NCBI GenBank assembly: GCA_037501455.1
Contig: CM074855.1
Location: 31,839,001-31,903,000 of the forward strand
Direction: 5' to 3'
Length of the DNA stretch: 64,000 bases
DNA from: Lantana camara
Lineage: Eukaryota; Streptophyta; Magnoliopsida; Lamiales; Verbenaceae
In this document: positions 11,222 through 23,320 of the stretch, in pieces
Layout: every line of letters begins with the position of its first letter
Numbering within the stretch: the first letter of the stretch is position 1
Made by a program: the position numbers and the translations under genes
The notes under the pieces: model-generated
Seen by the model: the letters and a program-made list of their open reading frames with translations, nothing else
Databases searched by the model: none
Told to the model about the DNA's origin: nothing

Positions 11222-14200
11222 TGTAACACCAAAGCGCGAGGTACCATATCCCCCGCACCGAGACCCTACCCGGATATGAAACGGACAATCCACACCCGAG
11301 CTAGATCACAGCGAGCGGGGATAAACACACACTCTATGCTAGGCGGGACTAACCCTTAAACCAAGAAATATAAGAATAAGCAAAATAGCGAAAGCAATTC
11401 GATCATATAAACCTGTACAATGAGCATCGCGCTCCAAAATATCAGAACAACATCAATCAAGTGCCATCACGGCTCAATAGATACAAATCCCAATTTATAA
11501 TCCAAATACAATATCAAAAACGTCAATATGCAAGTGTAAACCCAAAAAAGACAAGAGCTAAGACCAAATGCGAGACACACGACTCGTATTCCCACCTAGC
11601 TCCCTTACACCTGCACAAAACAACTGAAACAAATTCGAATTCAGTCCAAAAGGGACTGGTGGGTATAAAAACAGGGCATAAGTAATATATACGACGATAT
11701 TTAAACAAGTACATGCAAGTTATAATCCCAATTTGAGGTTTTCAAATCATTTCCCAAGTGGGTAAAATAAAGGAATCATCAAACGGGATTATACCAATCA
11801 ATTTCAATAGGTCTTTCAATAGCCCGGCGAGTGGGCGTGCATTGTCTCCAACTAACACCTTGTGTATTTCCATTTAACAATCAATCAATCAATCAATCTT
11901 TTCATGCAATCAATCTTTTGTGCTCAATCAATATCAATTACACCTTCTTTCTCCGGTCGGTAGGACGAGTTAGCTAGACTCGACCCCCTCAAATCAAGGT
12001 GGCTAGTGGGGTCCATGAGTTCCCAAAAGCCCGGTTCCCAGTCCTCGCTAACTCCTAACGAGGGCCGGTATCGCCGTCAAGGTTGGTGGAACTAGTGGAA
12101 GGGATCACCATCGGCCCTTGTCTCCCCGGATAGCCACAATACACTTACTTCCTGGGCCCGTAAACAAGACGTTCAAGCAAGATCTCGCCAAAATAATCGG
12201 TAGGGATTCAATCAAGAAAAGGGGTTAAACGTTCGAAATCATTTACTCTAGAAAATGACTCTATATACGTATAATAGTTTTGGCCGAAATCATTACACAT
12301 TGGGGGTATATAGGGTCATTTAACTAATAGAAGAGAAACCCACCTTCGATGTTAAAGTAAAAGAAGTAGAAGCGTCAAAGATCGCCTTCGCCTTCAACCG
12401 AACCCGGATCTGTGCAAACAAAGTGGTGTGAGACTCAAAATGACCAAATAAGACGCTCGGCTAAGCAATGCATATGTTATGAATGTATAAGATATGATAT
12501 AATGTCAAGGAAGCGTTCTTGTGCACAATTAATGTCTTAAAGACATTCAATCAATCAATGCATTCATTTCAAGAATCAATCAAGCTCGTTCAAGTTCATA
12601 ACCATCATCAATCATATCAAATCAAGTCAAGAAGTTCAAATGATTGGCATAACACATAATATAACATGTGTACGTATCATAAGAGTCATAAAATACAAGA
12701 TAAATATCAATTAGAGTTCAATATTCAAACAAAAGTTTCATGCATGCACTCATTGGAGCAATGAAGACGTATTGAACCATAACTCAACGAATATTCAACG
12801 AAACCGCATGCAATTTCACAACACACAAGTTAACACATTACATGACATGTTAATGAAGTGAAATAACCAAAAACAATCCAATAAAGCCATACAAATCACG
12901 AGCAAAGTCTGAAAATTTTCCATGCAAATGCCTAGGTCGCGGCCGCGACCCATTCCTTCACAAAAATGGGAGCGGCCGCTACCCTTTGAAAAATAGGATG
13001 AATTTTCAAAAAATTATGCCTTTTACGTGAGAAAATTTGTACAGTGGTCATGGGGGCGACCTGAAATGCAAAGGTTTCAGGTCGCGCCCGTAAACAACGT
13101 AGCAAACACATGCATGTCGCGGCCGCGACTGGTTTTGCACCACCCACTTCCAGCAACCAACATGTACGAAAACAGGGCAAAACCAAGAGAACCAACCAAG
13201 CAAAAAGTTCAAGCATGCAATGATCTAAATATGCAGCAAAACAACTTCAAAACACCACCTAATCATGCTCCTAAAGTGTTCAAAGGTGAGGAGAGGGCAA
13301 AGATGATCCTTTCATTCAAGAACCTTGAAAAGCCATTAATGATATCTCATGAATGCTTCAATTACCACTTAATATATCACAATAAATGTAAAGAAGGTGT
13401 AATGGTAACCATTTTCATGCTTGGAATCAATCAAAACAAGCAAGGAATGCATGTGATCAACATAAGAGCATAAAACCTAACTATTCATCATATCATCCAA
13501 AACCTCATCAATCCATGATCAAATTTGGGGATGCAAAGCTTAAAATAACCCATAATGAATGTATAACATGAATCTAAACTCACCTTGTGGATTGAATGCA
13601 AGAAAGAATGAGATTTGAGCTTTGACTCTCCAAGGTGCCAAGGGTTACGGGATTTTCTGGAAAAGCAAGGGTTTTGGCTGAGTTTGAGCTTTGAGAGAGG
13701 AATGGCTCGGTATGGGGAAGGTAGGGGGGTTAGTGGGGTTAACTAGGGTCACATAGGTTTAAACCATGGTTAATTTGGTCAACAAATGAATAAGTTATGG
13801 CTCATTTACTAAAGTGTGGCAGTTTTGGTCCTCGTTGCAAGTTTCGGTGGAATTTCGGGGGTTCAAGTAAATTTGGAAAAATATAAGGCTAAGTTCATCA
13901 AACTCGAATTTTCGATGTGAGTTCAATGAAGGTGACAAAACTCGAATACGAGTTTCCTAGCTCAAGTTATCACATATGGAACCAAAGGTGCGCTAATTTC
14001 CCGTTAGCCCCGTTTTGGTTCCAAATGCACAAAATAAATTCAAAACACAATCAAACAAATCCAAAAACATAAAACGAGCATATATTCATAGTCATAACAC
14101 ATAGAAGCACAACATATTGAATTTCCAGGAAGTTTCGAATTCATATAACAAGGTAACGGCACGTCGACATTCAACGTATGCGCAATTAGTCAAGTATTTC

Positions 14201-14351
14201 ATATAATTCTAATTCAAATAAAACAAATATTTCAAAGAATTCAAATAAGAAATAATTATAAGTCATATAATTACGTAATTAAAATAATTTAAACGTACAC
14301 GTAAAGAGCACACAAGCCATACCTGAATAATCGAAATAGCGGGGCATCACA
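11222..14351 (-). mobile_element. 3' LTR of element C
   Basis: It runs from TGTAACACC (11222) to GGGGCATCACA (14351), 3,130 bp, and is highly similar to 18366-21514. It carries CAGTCC-AAAAG-GGACTG at 11642-11658, the AAGGTGAG-type donor-like site near 13585 (minus) and the palindrome cluster at 12935-13132. It lacks a segment with one palindrome that is present in the 5' LTR near 20280-20303. Confidence 0.93.
12935..13132. repeat. GC-rich palindrome cluster in the 3' LTR of C
   Basis: GGTCGCGGCCGCGACC (12935-12950) is a perfect 16-bp palindrome containing a GCGGCCGC core. AGCGGCCGCT follows near 12971. GGTCGCGCCCG lies near 13080 and TCGCGGCCGCGA near 13117. The surroundings are AT-rich. Confidence 0.85.
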
Positions 14352-14386
14352 ACCTCTCCCCCTTAAAAGAATCCGTCCTTGGATTC
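14352..14386 (-). promoter_or_regulatory. Polypurine tract and preceding hairpin of element C
   Basis: On the minus strand the sequence GAATCC-AAGGAC-GGATTC is followed directly by TTTTAAGGGGGAGAGGT and then the 3' LTR at 14351. The purine run primes plus-strand DNA synthesis in LTR retrotransposons. The hairpin is at 14369-14386 on the plus strand and has counterparts before the polypurine tracts of A, B and E. Confidence 0.8.
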
Positions 14387-14999
14387 ACTGACTGTCCGGA
14401 AATAACTCAGGGTGGAACTTTCTCATCTTATCCTCCGTCTCCCACGTAGCTTCTTCCGATTTATCACTTCTCCATAGAACCTTGACTAGTGGGATTTGCC
14501 GGTTTCGGAGTTCTTGAAATTTCCGATCCAAAATCTTAACCGGTTTCTGAACGAAGGTAAGGTTAGGCTCAATTTCCACTTCTTCCTCGGGCAAGATCTC
14601 CAAATCGTCCGGATGATACTTTCTAAGTTGAGAAACATGGAACACGTTGTGAATTCCCATCAAACTCAGAGGTAAGTTTAACCGATCCACGATCACCCAA
14701 ATTCCATCGAGACCACCCTTTTTTCTTGGAAGACCCGAAATGAAGTCCATAGCAATCTGTTCCTACTTAGATTATGGTATAGGTAACGGTTGTAGCAATC
14801 CCAACGGTTTCTGATGCTCAGCTTTCACTAACTGACAAGTCAGGCACTGTTTCACAAAGTTCACCACATCTCTCTTCAAACCATTCCACCAATAGTACTG
14901 CTTGAGATCCCGATACATCTTGTTTCCTCCCGGATGGACTGAATAAGTAGACTTATGAGCTTCATCCAAGATAAGCCTTCTCAAATCTTTAGGAACCAC
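14385..14999 (-). pseudogene. pol: Integrase of element C with the catalytic core deleted
   Basis: 14999-14772 encodes the zinc-binding HHCC domain (ILDEAHKSTYSVHPGGNKMY, ending CLTCQ) that precedes Gypsy integrase cores. The next frame starts AMDFISGLPRKKGGLDGIW and VIVDRL, then jumps at about 14680 straight to NLPLSLMGIHNVFHVSQLRK, which belongs to the region after the core. By comparison with family layout, well over 200 residues, including the second Asp and the Glu, are gone. The tail with EEATWETEDKMRKFHPELF is complete and stops near 14385. A copy like this cannot integrate by its own enzyme. Confidence 0.85.
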
Positions 15000-15051
15000 A
15001 ACTCTGTTCTTGAACCTGACAATTCCGTATCATCAAATCCGAAAGGACACT

Positions 15052-16754
15052 CTAAATCCTCCGAGCTTTCTTAACCAATTTCTGAATTTCCGGATCACTT
15101 ATTTGAGCTTCAAATATCCTTTCTCTTAAATCCGAGTGAATCGAGATGTTAGAGATACGAGCTCTTATCCGAATAGGCTCTTCTGTACCTCTACTCGTTC
15201 CTTCCAAATTAGCTACATTAGCCTTCCTGCTTAATGCATCCGCGACCACATTGGCTTTGCCAGGATGGTATTTAATCACACAATCATAGTCCTCGAAAGA
15301 TTCCATCCAATGCCTTTGTTCATGTTTAACTCCTTCTGATAAAATAAATACTGGAGACTTTTGTGGTCAGAAAAGATCTCAAACGAAACCCCATAGAGAT
15401 AATGCCGCCATTTCCTAGAGCAAACACCACGGCTGCAAGCTCAAGATCATGCGTGGGATAATTCTTTTCATGTTCCTTCAACTTCCTCGTGGCGTAAGCA
15501 ATCACTTTTCCATTCTACATTAATACCCAACCCAAACCTTCCTTAGAAGCATCCGTGCAGACCGTATAACCTTCATTACCTTCGGGAAGTGCTAACACAG
15601 GTGCTATCTTTAACTTCTCCTTCAACACTTGAAAACTCGCCTCACACAAAGAATCCCACTCAAACTTAGCCTCTTTCTTTGTTAGTCGGGTCAAAGGAGC
15701 TGCAATCTTCAAGAAGTCATGTACAAATCTCCTATAGTAGCCGCTAAACCCAAGAAACTTCTTACTTCTGAGGCATTCTTCGGAGTTTGCCACTGAATAA
15801 CCGTTTCTATCTTCGAAGGATCAACTTCCAAACCCTTCCTTGAAACCACGTGGCCTAGAAAAGCAACCCGATCAATCCAAAACTTACACTTACTAAACTT
15901 CTCATACAATCGGTGCTCTCTCAACTGATCTAACACCAACTTAAGGTGTCGGGTATGATCTTCTTCAGTTCTTGAATACACCAAAATGTCGTCGATGAAG
16001 ATCACCACGAACTTATCGAGATAAGGGCGGAAAATCCTGTGCATCATATCCATAAATGCTGCCGGGGCATTAGTTAAACCAAATGGCATGACTACGAACT
16101 CATAATGCCCATACCGGGTGTTGAATCCCGTCTTTGGAATATCTCCTTCCCAGATTTTTAACTGATAGTACCCTTGTCTCAAATCCAATTTCGAGTATAC
16201 CCCTGAACATTGCAACATATCGAACAAATCCTCGATGTGGGGTAAAGGATACCTATTCTTGATAGTCACCCAGTTCAATTCTCGGTAATCGATGCACATT
16301 CTCAATGTCCATCCTTTTTCTTAACGAATAAAATCGGAGCACCCCATTGTGAAGAACTCGGCCGAATAAATCCATTCTTAAGAAGTTCCTCTAAATGAAT
16401 CTTCAATTCCTTCAATTCAGCAGGTGCCATTCTGTATGGGGTTTTGGAATACGGCGCTGATCCCGGATACAAATCTATCACAAATTCGATCTCTCGATCC
16501 GGTGGTAACGAACTCAAACTTTTCAGGAACACATCGGGATAATCCTTAACCACGGCCACATCTTCGAATTTAACTTGATCCTTAGGTTTATTAAGAAGAT
16601 AGGCAGCATATGCCATAGCTTTATCTCTAATGAACTTGTAAGCTACGGTGAAAGACAAAAGCGGCACTGAACTCGAGCCAGAACCCAAAATTACTTCCTT
16701 GCCCAAATGGACCTTCTTAGCAAAGCAATCAACCACAGCTCGGTGCTTGTACAA
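15052..16754 (-). pseudogene. pol: Reverse transcriptase and RNase H of element C
   Basis: Minus-strand reading: 16754-16302 starts the RT (PPDREIEFVIDLYPGSAPYS, then [20 protein letters not shown]). A frameshift near 16303 leads to 16305-15709 with [29 protein letters not shown] and the active-site motif FIDDILVYS. Thumb and RNase H follow in another frame ([20 protein letters not shown], then YTVCTDASKEGLGWVLM). The end of RNase H reads CVIKYHPGKANVVADALSRK at 15270-15230. The RT active-site aspartates are kept, but at least three frame changes or stops make it a pseudogene. Confidence 0.9.
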
Positions 16755-17054
16755 CTAATCCATGCCCAAAATCACCCCGTATCTTTTCATCGGCATAACA
16801 ATAAAATCAGCGTAGTAATCTCTGTCTTCCAAATTCACCCCACAATTCTTCACCATCCTGTCTGTCACAAGATTTCCCCCTAGAGGGGAGTTAACCGAAA
16901 AACAAACATTCATAGAAATAGCAGGTAGACATAGAGTGGCACATAAATCACAAGAGATAAAGGAATACGTGGCACGCAGATCAAATAATGCATGTATGTT
17001 CATGTTGTGAATGCAAACGGTACCTTCCACCACGGTATTTGGGTCGGCCTCCAC
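16755..17054 (-). pseudogene. pol: Aspartic protease of element C, active site altered
   Basis: This 99-codon frame has the Gypsy protease layout (GTVCIHNMNIHALFDLRATY, then SFIS, and later MKRYGVILGMD). The position of the conserved D-S/T-G triad reads D-L-R, so the catalytic Asp is present but its two partners are changed. The protease would normally cut the Gag-Pol polyprotein. Confidence 0.8.
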
Positions 17055-18149
17055 ATTTTGCTCCTCGCCCTAAAGGGCATAAGCTCGAGCTGGTACAAGA
17101 GACCTTTGAGCTCCAACTTGACGATTCTGATACCCATCGGGACAAGTATTAGCCATATGTGTCCCTTTCCCCCAAATAAGGCAAAGACCTAGCCTTTTTC
17201 GACAAGTGTGATAGTTGTGAGTAGGCTTGTCACAATAAGTTCACGGTGGTACATCTTGAAGGGAACCTATAGGAGCTGGTGGAATCTTTGGAGTTGCCTT
17301 CGGAATAAAAGGCTTTTTGAATGACCCTTTTTGTGGAAGAGTCAGTGCAGAAGTCATGGGCCTTTTCCCCGGATTATATCCAGAGCCTAAACCCGATCCC
17401 TGTCCTGTAGGAGCCTTAAAAATTGGATCTCTTTTCTTGAACTCCTCCTCTTGCTCCAAAGCTCTTTGTACCGTATCCGTGAAGGATAGGTAATTATTTC
17501 CGGCCTGGCCATGCCTCAAATCTTGCCTCAATCCGGCTATAAACTTCTTGGCCTTCCTCTTCTCATCCCACGTGATATGTGGAGCATATTTCCTGAGTCT
17601 GTTGAAAATAGCAATTTACTGAGCCACCGAGCGAGCACCTTGCTTCAAGGTCATGAATTTCTGTTCCTTTCTTTCTCTGACAACCTCCGGGACAAAGCAT
17701 TCCCTAAACTCTCTCTTGAAGACCTCCCAAGTAACTTCCTCTTCATCCACCTCTAGCTTCTCCCTCACTTGCTCCCACCATTCATGAGCTTCGCCATCAA
17801 GTTAAAATATGGCGAATTGGACCTTCTCTTGGGTGGTAAACTGTCGGACGACAAAAATCCTCTCTATTCTTATCAACCATCTCTCTGATACCTCATCATC
17901 AATGGAGCCAGAAAACCGCGGGGGATCGTAGCTCAAGAATACTCCATGGGGATCCCTATTATTGTTCTGTGGAGGAACTTGTTCAACGGGTTGTGATGGA
18001 GGAGGTTGAGCCCTTCGGTGCTCAACATAATTGAAGACCACTTCCATAAAGTTTCCCATGTCCATAGGAGGCGGTTGTCGAGGTGTAGGTGAACGGTCAT
18101 AGTGACGACGTCGCTCCGGAGACCTATGTCGATCTCTTCTTGGAGGCAT
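17055..18149 (-). pseudogene. gag: Gag of element C
   Basis: Gag forms the virus-like particle and binds element RNA. The ATG at 18149 begins MPPRRDRHRSPERRRHYDRS, a basic N-terminus. The gag core follows: LSYDPPRFSGSIDDEVSERW, then AHEWWEQVREKLEVDEEEVT, then RHGQAGNNYLSFTDTVQRAL. One frame can be followed to about 17055 through three stops (near 17802, 17620 and 17240). The zinc knuckle near 17160-17200 reads CLIWGKGTHMANTC, with the second Cys replaced by Trp. Confidence 0.85.
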
Positions 18150-18282
18150 TCTGTCAATAAAACACCGAAAATGCGAGCTATATTTAGTTCATGCATGAAA
18201 AAGGCATCATGAATCAATCAAAATGCAAAATATAAACAAATAAGCACGTTAGAAATGCACAAGACCCAAGTTGACAAGTAAT

Positions 18283-18365
18283 TCCTATAGCCGAACAACC
18301 TAGACTGACTCGCAGGACACTAGAGCCCGATTTTGCAACCCGAGGGCTCTGATACCAACAAAGGA
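18283..18365 (-). promoter_or_regulatory. Primer binding site, GCAA hairpin and leader box of element C
   Basis: On the minus strand TGGTATCAGAGCC (plus 18345-18357) is complementary to the 3' end of plant initiator tRNA-Met. AGAGCCC and GGGCTCT (plus 18344-18350 and 18322-18328) flank GGTT-GCAA-AATC, so a hairpin with a GCAA loop overlaps the primer site. A leader box (minus GTCTAGGTTGTTCGGCTATAGGA, split here as two parts: GTCTAGGTTGTT and CGGCTATAGGA) follows at plus 18283-18306. Confidence 0.85.
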
Positions 18366-21300
18366 TGTAGCACCCGAGCGCGAGGTACCACATCCCCCGC
18401 ACCGAGACCCTACCCGGATATGAAACGGATAATCCACACCCGAGCTAGATCACAACGAACTGGGATAAACACACACTCTATGCTAGGAGGGACTAACCCT
18501 TAAACCAAGAAATACAAGAATAAGCAAAATAGCGGAAGCAATTCGATCATATAAACCTGTACAATGAGCATCGTGCTCCAAAATATCAGAACAATATCAA
18601 TCAAGTGCCATCACGGCTCAATTGATACAAATCCTAATTTATAATCCAAGTACAATATCAAAAACGTAAATATGCAAGTGTAAACCCAAAAAAGACAAGA
18701 GCTAAGACCAAATGCGAGACACACGACTCGTATTCCCGCCTAGCTCCCTTACACCTGCACAAAACAACTGAAATAAATCCGGGTTAAGTCCAAAAGGGAC
18801 TGGTGGGTATAAAAACAGGGCATAAGTAATATATACGACGGTATTTAAACAAGTACATGCAAGTTATAATCCTAATTTGACGTTTTCAAATTATTTCCTA
18901 AGTGGGTAAAATAAAGAAATCATCAAACAGGATTATACCAATCAATTTCAATAGGTCTTTCAATAGCCCGGCGAGTGGGCGTGCATTGTCTCCAACCAAC
19001 ACCTTGTATATTTCCACTTAAAAATCAATCAATCAATCTTTTCATGCAATCAATCTTTTGTGCTCAATCAATATCAATTACACCTTCTTCCTCCGGTCGG
19101 TAGGACGAGTTAGCTAGACTCGACCCCCTCAAATCAAGGTGGCTAGTGGGGTCCATGAGTTCCCAAAAGCCCGGTTCCCATTCCTCGCTAACTCCTAACG
19201 AGGGCCGGTATCGCCGTCAAGGTTGGTGGAACTAGTGGAAGGGATCACCATCGGCCCTTGTCTCCCCGGATAGCCACAATACACTTACTTCCTGGGCCCG
19301 TAAACAAGACGTTCAAGCAAGATCTCGCCAAAATAATCGGTAGGGATTCAATCAAGAAAAGGGGTTAAACGTTCGAAATCATTTACTCTAGAAAATGACT
19401 CTATATACGTATAATAGTTTTGGCCGAAATCATTACACATTGGGGGTATATAGGGTCATTTAACTAATAGAAGAGAAACCCACCTTCGATGTTAAAGTAA
19501 AAGAAGTAGAAGCGTCAAAGATCGCCTTCGCCCTCAACCGAACCCGGATCTGTGCAAACAAAGTGGTGTGAGACTCAAAATGACCAAATAAGACGCTCGG
19601 CTAAGCAATGCATATGTTATGAATGTATAAGATATGATATAATGTCAAGGAAGCGTTCTTGTGCACAATTAATGTCTTAAAGACATTCAATCAATCAATG
19701 CATTCATTTCAAGAATCAATCAAGCTCGTTCAAGTTCATAACCATCATCAATCATATCAAATCAAGTCAAGAAGTTCAAATGATTGGCATAACACATAAT
19801 ATAACATGTGTACATATCATATGAGTCATAAAATACAAGATAAATATCAATTAGAGTTCAATATTCAAACAAAAGTTTCATGCATGCACACATTGGAGCA
19901 ATGAAGACGTATTGAAACATAACTCAATGAATAATCAATGAAACCGCATGCAATTTCACAACACACAAGTTAACACATTATATGACATGTTAATGAAGTG
20001 AAATAACCAAAAACAATCTAACAAATCATGAGCAAAGTCTGAAATTTTTCCATGCAAATTCCTAGGTCGAGGCCGCGACCCATTCCTTCACAAAAATGGT
20101 AGCGGCCGCTACCCTTTGAAAAATGGGATGAATTTTCAGAAAATTATGCCTTTAACGTGAGCAAATTTGTACAGTGGTCACGGGGACGACCTGAAATGCA
20201 AAGGTTTCAGGTCGCGGGCGCGACTTGAACAAAAACAACGCAACAAACACATGCATGTAGCGGCCGTGGCTGGTTTTTCACCAATCGCGATCGCGGCCGC
20301 GACCACCCACTTCCAGCAACCAAAATGCACGAAAATAGGGCAAAACCAAGAGAACCAACCAAGCAACAAGTCCAAGCATGCAATGATCTCAAATATGCAG
20401 TAAAACAACTTCAAAACACCACCTAATCATGCTCCTAAAGTGTTCAAACGTGAGGAGAGGGCAAAGATGATCATTTCATTCAAGAACCTTGAAAAGCCGT
20501 TAATGGTATCTCATGAATGCTTTAACTACCACTTAATACATCACAATAAATGCACATAAGGTGTCATGTCAACCATTTTCTTGCTTGGAATCAATCAAAA
20601 CAAGCAAGGAATGCATGAAATCAACATAAGAGCATAAAACCTAACTATTCATCATATCATCCAAAACCTCATCAATCCATGATCAAATTTGGGGATGAAA
20701 AGCTTAAAATAACCCATAATGAATGTATAACATGAATCTAAACTCACCTTGTGGATTAAATGCAAGAAAGAATGAGATTTGAGCTTTGAATCTCCAAGGT
20801 GCCAAGGGTTACGGGAGTTTCTGGAAAAGCAAGGGTTTTGGCTGAGTTTGAGCTTTGAGAGAGGAATGGCTCGGTATGGGGAAGGTAGAGGGGTTATTGG
20901 GGTTAACTAGGGTCACATAGGTTCAAACCATGGTTAATTTGGTCAACAAATGAATAAGTAATGGCTCATTTACTAAAGTGTGGCAGTTTTGGTCCTCATT
21001 GCATGTTTCGGTTGAATTTCGGGGGTTCAAATAAATTTGGAAAAATATAAGGCTAAGTTCATCAAACTCAAATTTTTGATGCGAGTTCAACGAAGGAGAC
21101 AAAACTCGAATACGAGTTTTCTAGCTCAAGTTATCACATACGGAACCAAAGGTGCGCTAATTTCCCGTTAGCCCCGTTTTGGTTCCAAATGCACAAAATA
21201 AATTCAAAACACAATCAAACAAATCCGAAAACATAAAACGAGCATATATTCATAGTCATAACACATATAAGCACAACATATTAAATTTCCACGAAGTTTC

Positions 21301-21514
21301 GAATTCATATAACAAGGTAACGGCCCGTCGACATTCAACGCATGCACAATTAGTCAAGTATTTCATATAATTCTAATTCAAATAAAACAAATATCCAAAG
21401 AATTCAAATAAGAAATAATTATAAGTCATATAATTATGTAATTAAAATAATTTAAACGCGCACGTAAAGAGCACACAAGCCATACCTGAATAATCGAAAT
21501 AGCGGGGCGTCACA
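18366..21514 (-). mobile_element. 5' LTR of element C
   Basis: It is 3,149 bp, from TGTAGCACCC at 18366 to GGGGCGTCACA at 21514, and is the partner of 11222-14351. It is followed on the right by the duplication GGAAA and by the N-terminal half of the antisense pseudogene of F. Confidence 0.93.
20064..20304. repeat. GC-rich palindrome cluster in the 5' LTR of C
   Basis: Members are GGTCGAGGCCGCGACC (about 20065), AGCGGCCGCT (about 20101), GGTCGCGGGCGCGAC (about 20209), TAGCGGCCGTGGCT (about 20258) and ATCGCGATCGCGGCCGCGA (about 20284). Compared with the 3' LTR, the last palindrome is an extra copy, so the number varies between the two LTRs of one insertion. Confidence 0.85.
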
Positions 21515-22250
21515 GGAAATCTCTTTGAATTGGCACTGCCCTAAGTAGTTCGAAATTGAGGCGTGATGGGACAGTCAATAAAGAAGAACATGGACTTCCA
21601 CTCATTGCCATTAGAGGTTGTAGGGATTGAGAACAGCTTGTGATTCGGTTTTAATTGGAGTTTGTAAGACCCCGATCCAGTTTTAGAAGCGTGGTTCAGT
21701 GTGAAGAATTCTCCAATGTCCTTAATCTCTGGCTAGAACATGAGTCACTTAATTATGATCATCATACAGTACATAAGGGTGACAGATTTTGGAGTGATTT
21801 GGGCGGACACATGTTAAATCGAGCTAGAAAGGTCGATATAGGGGAAGAAAAAGGGAGATGAATCCATGCTTCACTGGGATGACCCACTCTCTCCCCCTCC
21901 TCTAGGAGTCGAACCGTGTATACCTTGGAAAGAGCCAACTTGTTTTTTACCTCACGAGATCCAGCCTCCGTTATGGTGGATTTCCTCTGGGTCATATCGG
22001 TTAGCGTGCAGTAGATATGAGGGTCCTGCTCTCTCGCTGGCGAGTCCACCACTTCGATATCAACTTTTTCCTCTACCTCATCGACTAACTTATAGTTTCT
22101 CCTAGAAGTTTCGGGGCAACTCGATTCAATGTATCTCCCTCCGTTATCGATCCCACTAGAGAACCAAGCTTTCTGATGGCAGGGGAGACATTCGAAGTAC
22201 CCTATCCTAGATCGGGAGAAGTAGGGGGAGGGGGGATTTTGCTCAACCTG
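21515..22250 (-). pseudogene. Antisense accessory gene of Tat element F, N-terminal half
   Basis: On the minus strand, 22052-21762 includes EAWIHLPFSSPISTFLARFN, then MCPPKSLQNL. After a frame change or intron near 21750, the frame reads PEIKDIGEFFTLNHASKTGS, then YKLQLKPNHKLFSIP, then NEWKSMFFFIDCPITPQF. It runs across the GGAAA duplication into 11221 in the same frame (RFPTNLIPWLP). Removing element C therefore restores one continuous antisense reading frame. Its upstream end is cut by element A at 22250. The N-terminal 'ARFN' and 'EWKSMFFF' motifs recall the PF04195-type plant transposon proteins; this is from memory. Confidence 0.7.
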
Positions 22251-23240
22251 TGTAATGCCCCGTTTTCCATTTATGCATTATGTTACATTATATTGAATTT
22301 CATAACATTATATATAATATACTCTTATGCATTTATATGAATTATTATTAACGTGGAATTTATGTATAGTATTTGTCAAAGTGATTAAATGCAAATATGT
22401 GACCTTACTTGATCATTTCTTAAAATATGTGGACTTAATTACATTAACATAAACTTGTTTGCATTCATTCAAACATTTCAAGGACTTCTATGCAAAATGT
22501 GTTGAGTCATCTCATTTAGTGGAAGACTTTGGATAAATATCACATTCATCTCTTGCTTTCATCATTTTATTTCATACAAACACACATATATTTGCTTCCT
22601 TTTCACGATCCAAAAACCCCAAGTGAAGGAAGAAGATTTCATCTCATTCAAGCTTAAATTCAAGGAAGAAATTTCATAAGTTTGGAGCATCATCACCATC
22701 TCATCCTTTCATCCTTGTTTCTTCATTTCAAGGTATAATATGAAATGGGTTGGATTTCATGAATCATGTTTGAAATAGGGTTTGATGATTAAGTGATGTT
22801 TTCTTGTTCATTCATGGTTAGAAGCATGTTTAGGACCTTTGTTCTCCATTATTTGCATGAAACATGAAGTTATATGAAAGTTGGAATATGTGGAATTATA
22901 TGGGGTTTTGATTGATTAATTCTTGATGTTTGATGCATATATAAATTGTTATGGTTTTTGGTACTTATGTATGTTATGTTATGTTTTGGAAGATTTAAAT
23001 TGTATATGTAAGTGATGAAGTTGAACTTGAAGGATGATAATGAAATGCATGTATATCCTATTCTCATGTCATTGTTTATGCATGGTTGTATTTAATTGAG
23101 GGTTAATCTCACCTAGCTAGTGGTTCCTTTTCTCTTGTCACCCGTTCGCTATAGCCTTAGTTCATGTACGGATTACTCATTTCGTATGTGGACTGAGCTA
23201 TAGTGCGGGGGTGTGGCATCTCGGCATTCCGGGTGCTATA
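22251..23240 (+). mobile_element. 5' LTR of element A
   Basis: It is 990 bp, from TGTAATGCCCCG to GGTGCTATA (the usual final CA is TA here). Relative to the 3' LTR it lacks about 33 bp after ATTAACATAA. It has a donor-like AAGGTATAA at 22731 but lacks the CAGTC hairpin and the GCTAGGCGGGA half of the inverted pair. It therefore looks like a 3-kb type LTR with its middle removed. Confidence 0.92.
23147..23205 (+). promoter_or_regulatory. U5 hairpin of element A
   Basis: CGCTATAG (23147-23154) pairs with CTATAGTG (23198-23205). Inside the loop CATGTACG and CGTATGTG can pair as a second stem. The same hairpin is in the 3' LTR at 27428-27486. Confidence 0.6.
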
Positions 23241-23247
23241 TCTTAGG

Positions 23248-23320
23248 TGGTATCAGAGCCCGGTTCCAAAACCGCAGTTCTAGCCTCGTGTTGTGTCAAG
23301 TTAGGTCGAACGGCATAGGA
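23248..23320 (+). promoter_or_regulatory. Primer binding site, hairpin and leader box of element A
   Basis: TGGTATCAGAGCC (23248-23260) is the tRNA-Met primer site. CGGTT-CCAA-AACCG (23261-23274) forms a hairpin in the place where B, C and E have a GCAA loop. The leader box AGGTCGAACGGCATAGGA ends at 23320. Confidence 0.85.

Larger units (their letters stand above)
11222..21514 (-). mobile_element. Tekay/Del-like Ty3/Gypsy element 'C', complete with target duplication
   Basis: It is 10,293 bp with LTRs at 11222-14351 (3' LTR) and 18366-21514 (5' LTR) and an internal region of 4,014 bp. The direct duplication GGAAA lies at 11217-11221 and 21515-21519. Gag, protease, RT, RNase H and integrase remnants lie in order on the minus strand. 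A primer site for initiator tRNA-Met is at 18345-18357, and a polypurine tract is next to the 3' LTR. The C-terminal tail after the integrase (ILDRKFQELRNRQIPLVKVL, then EEATWETEDKM) resembles the chromodomain-like tail of Tekay/Del chromoviruses. The two LTRs share long identical stretches by eye, so insertion looks recent relative to F. It lies inside the antisense pseudogene of F. A solo LTR of the same family is at 36053-39198. Confidence 0.93.
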
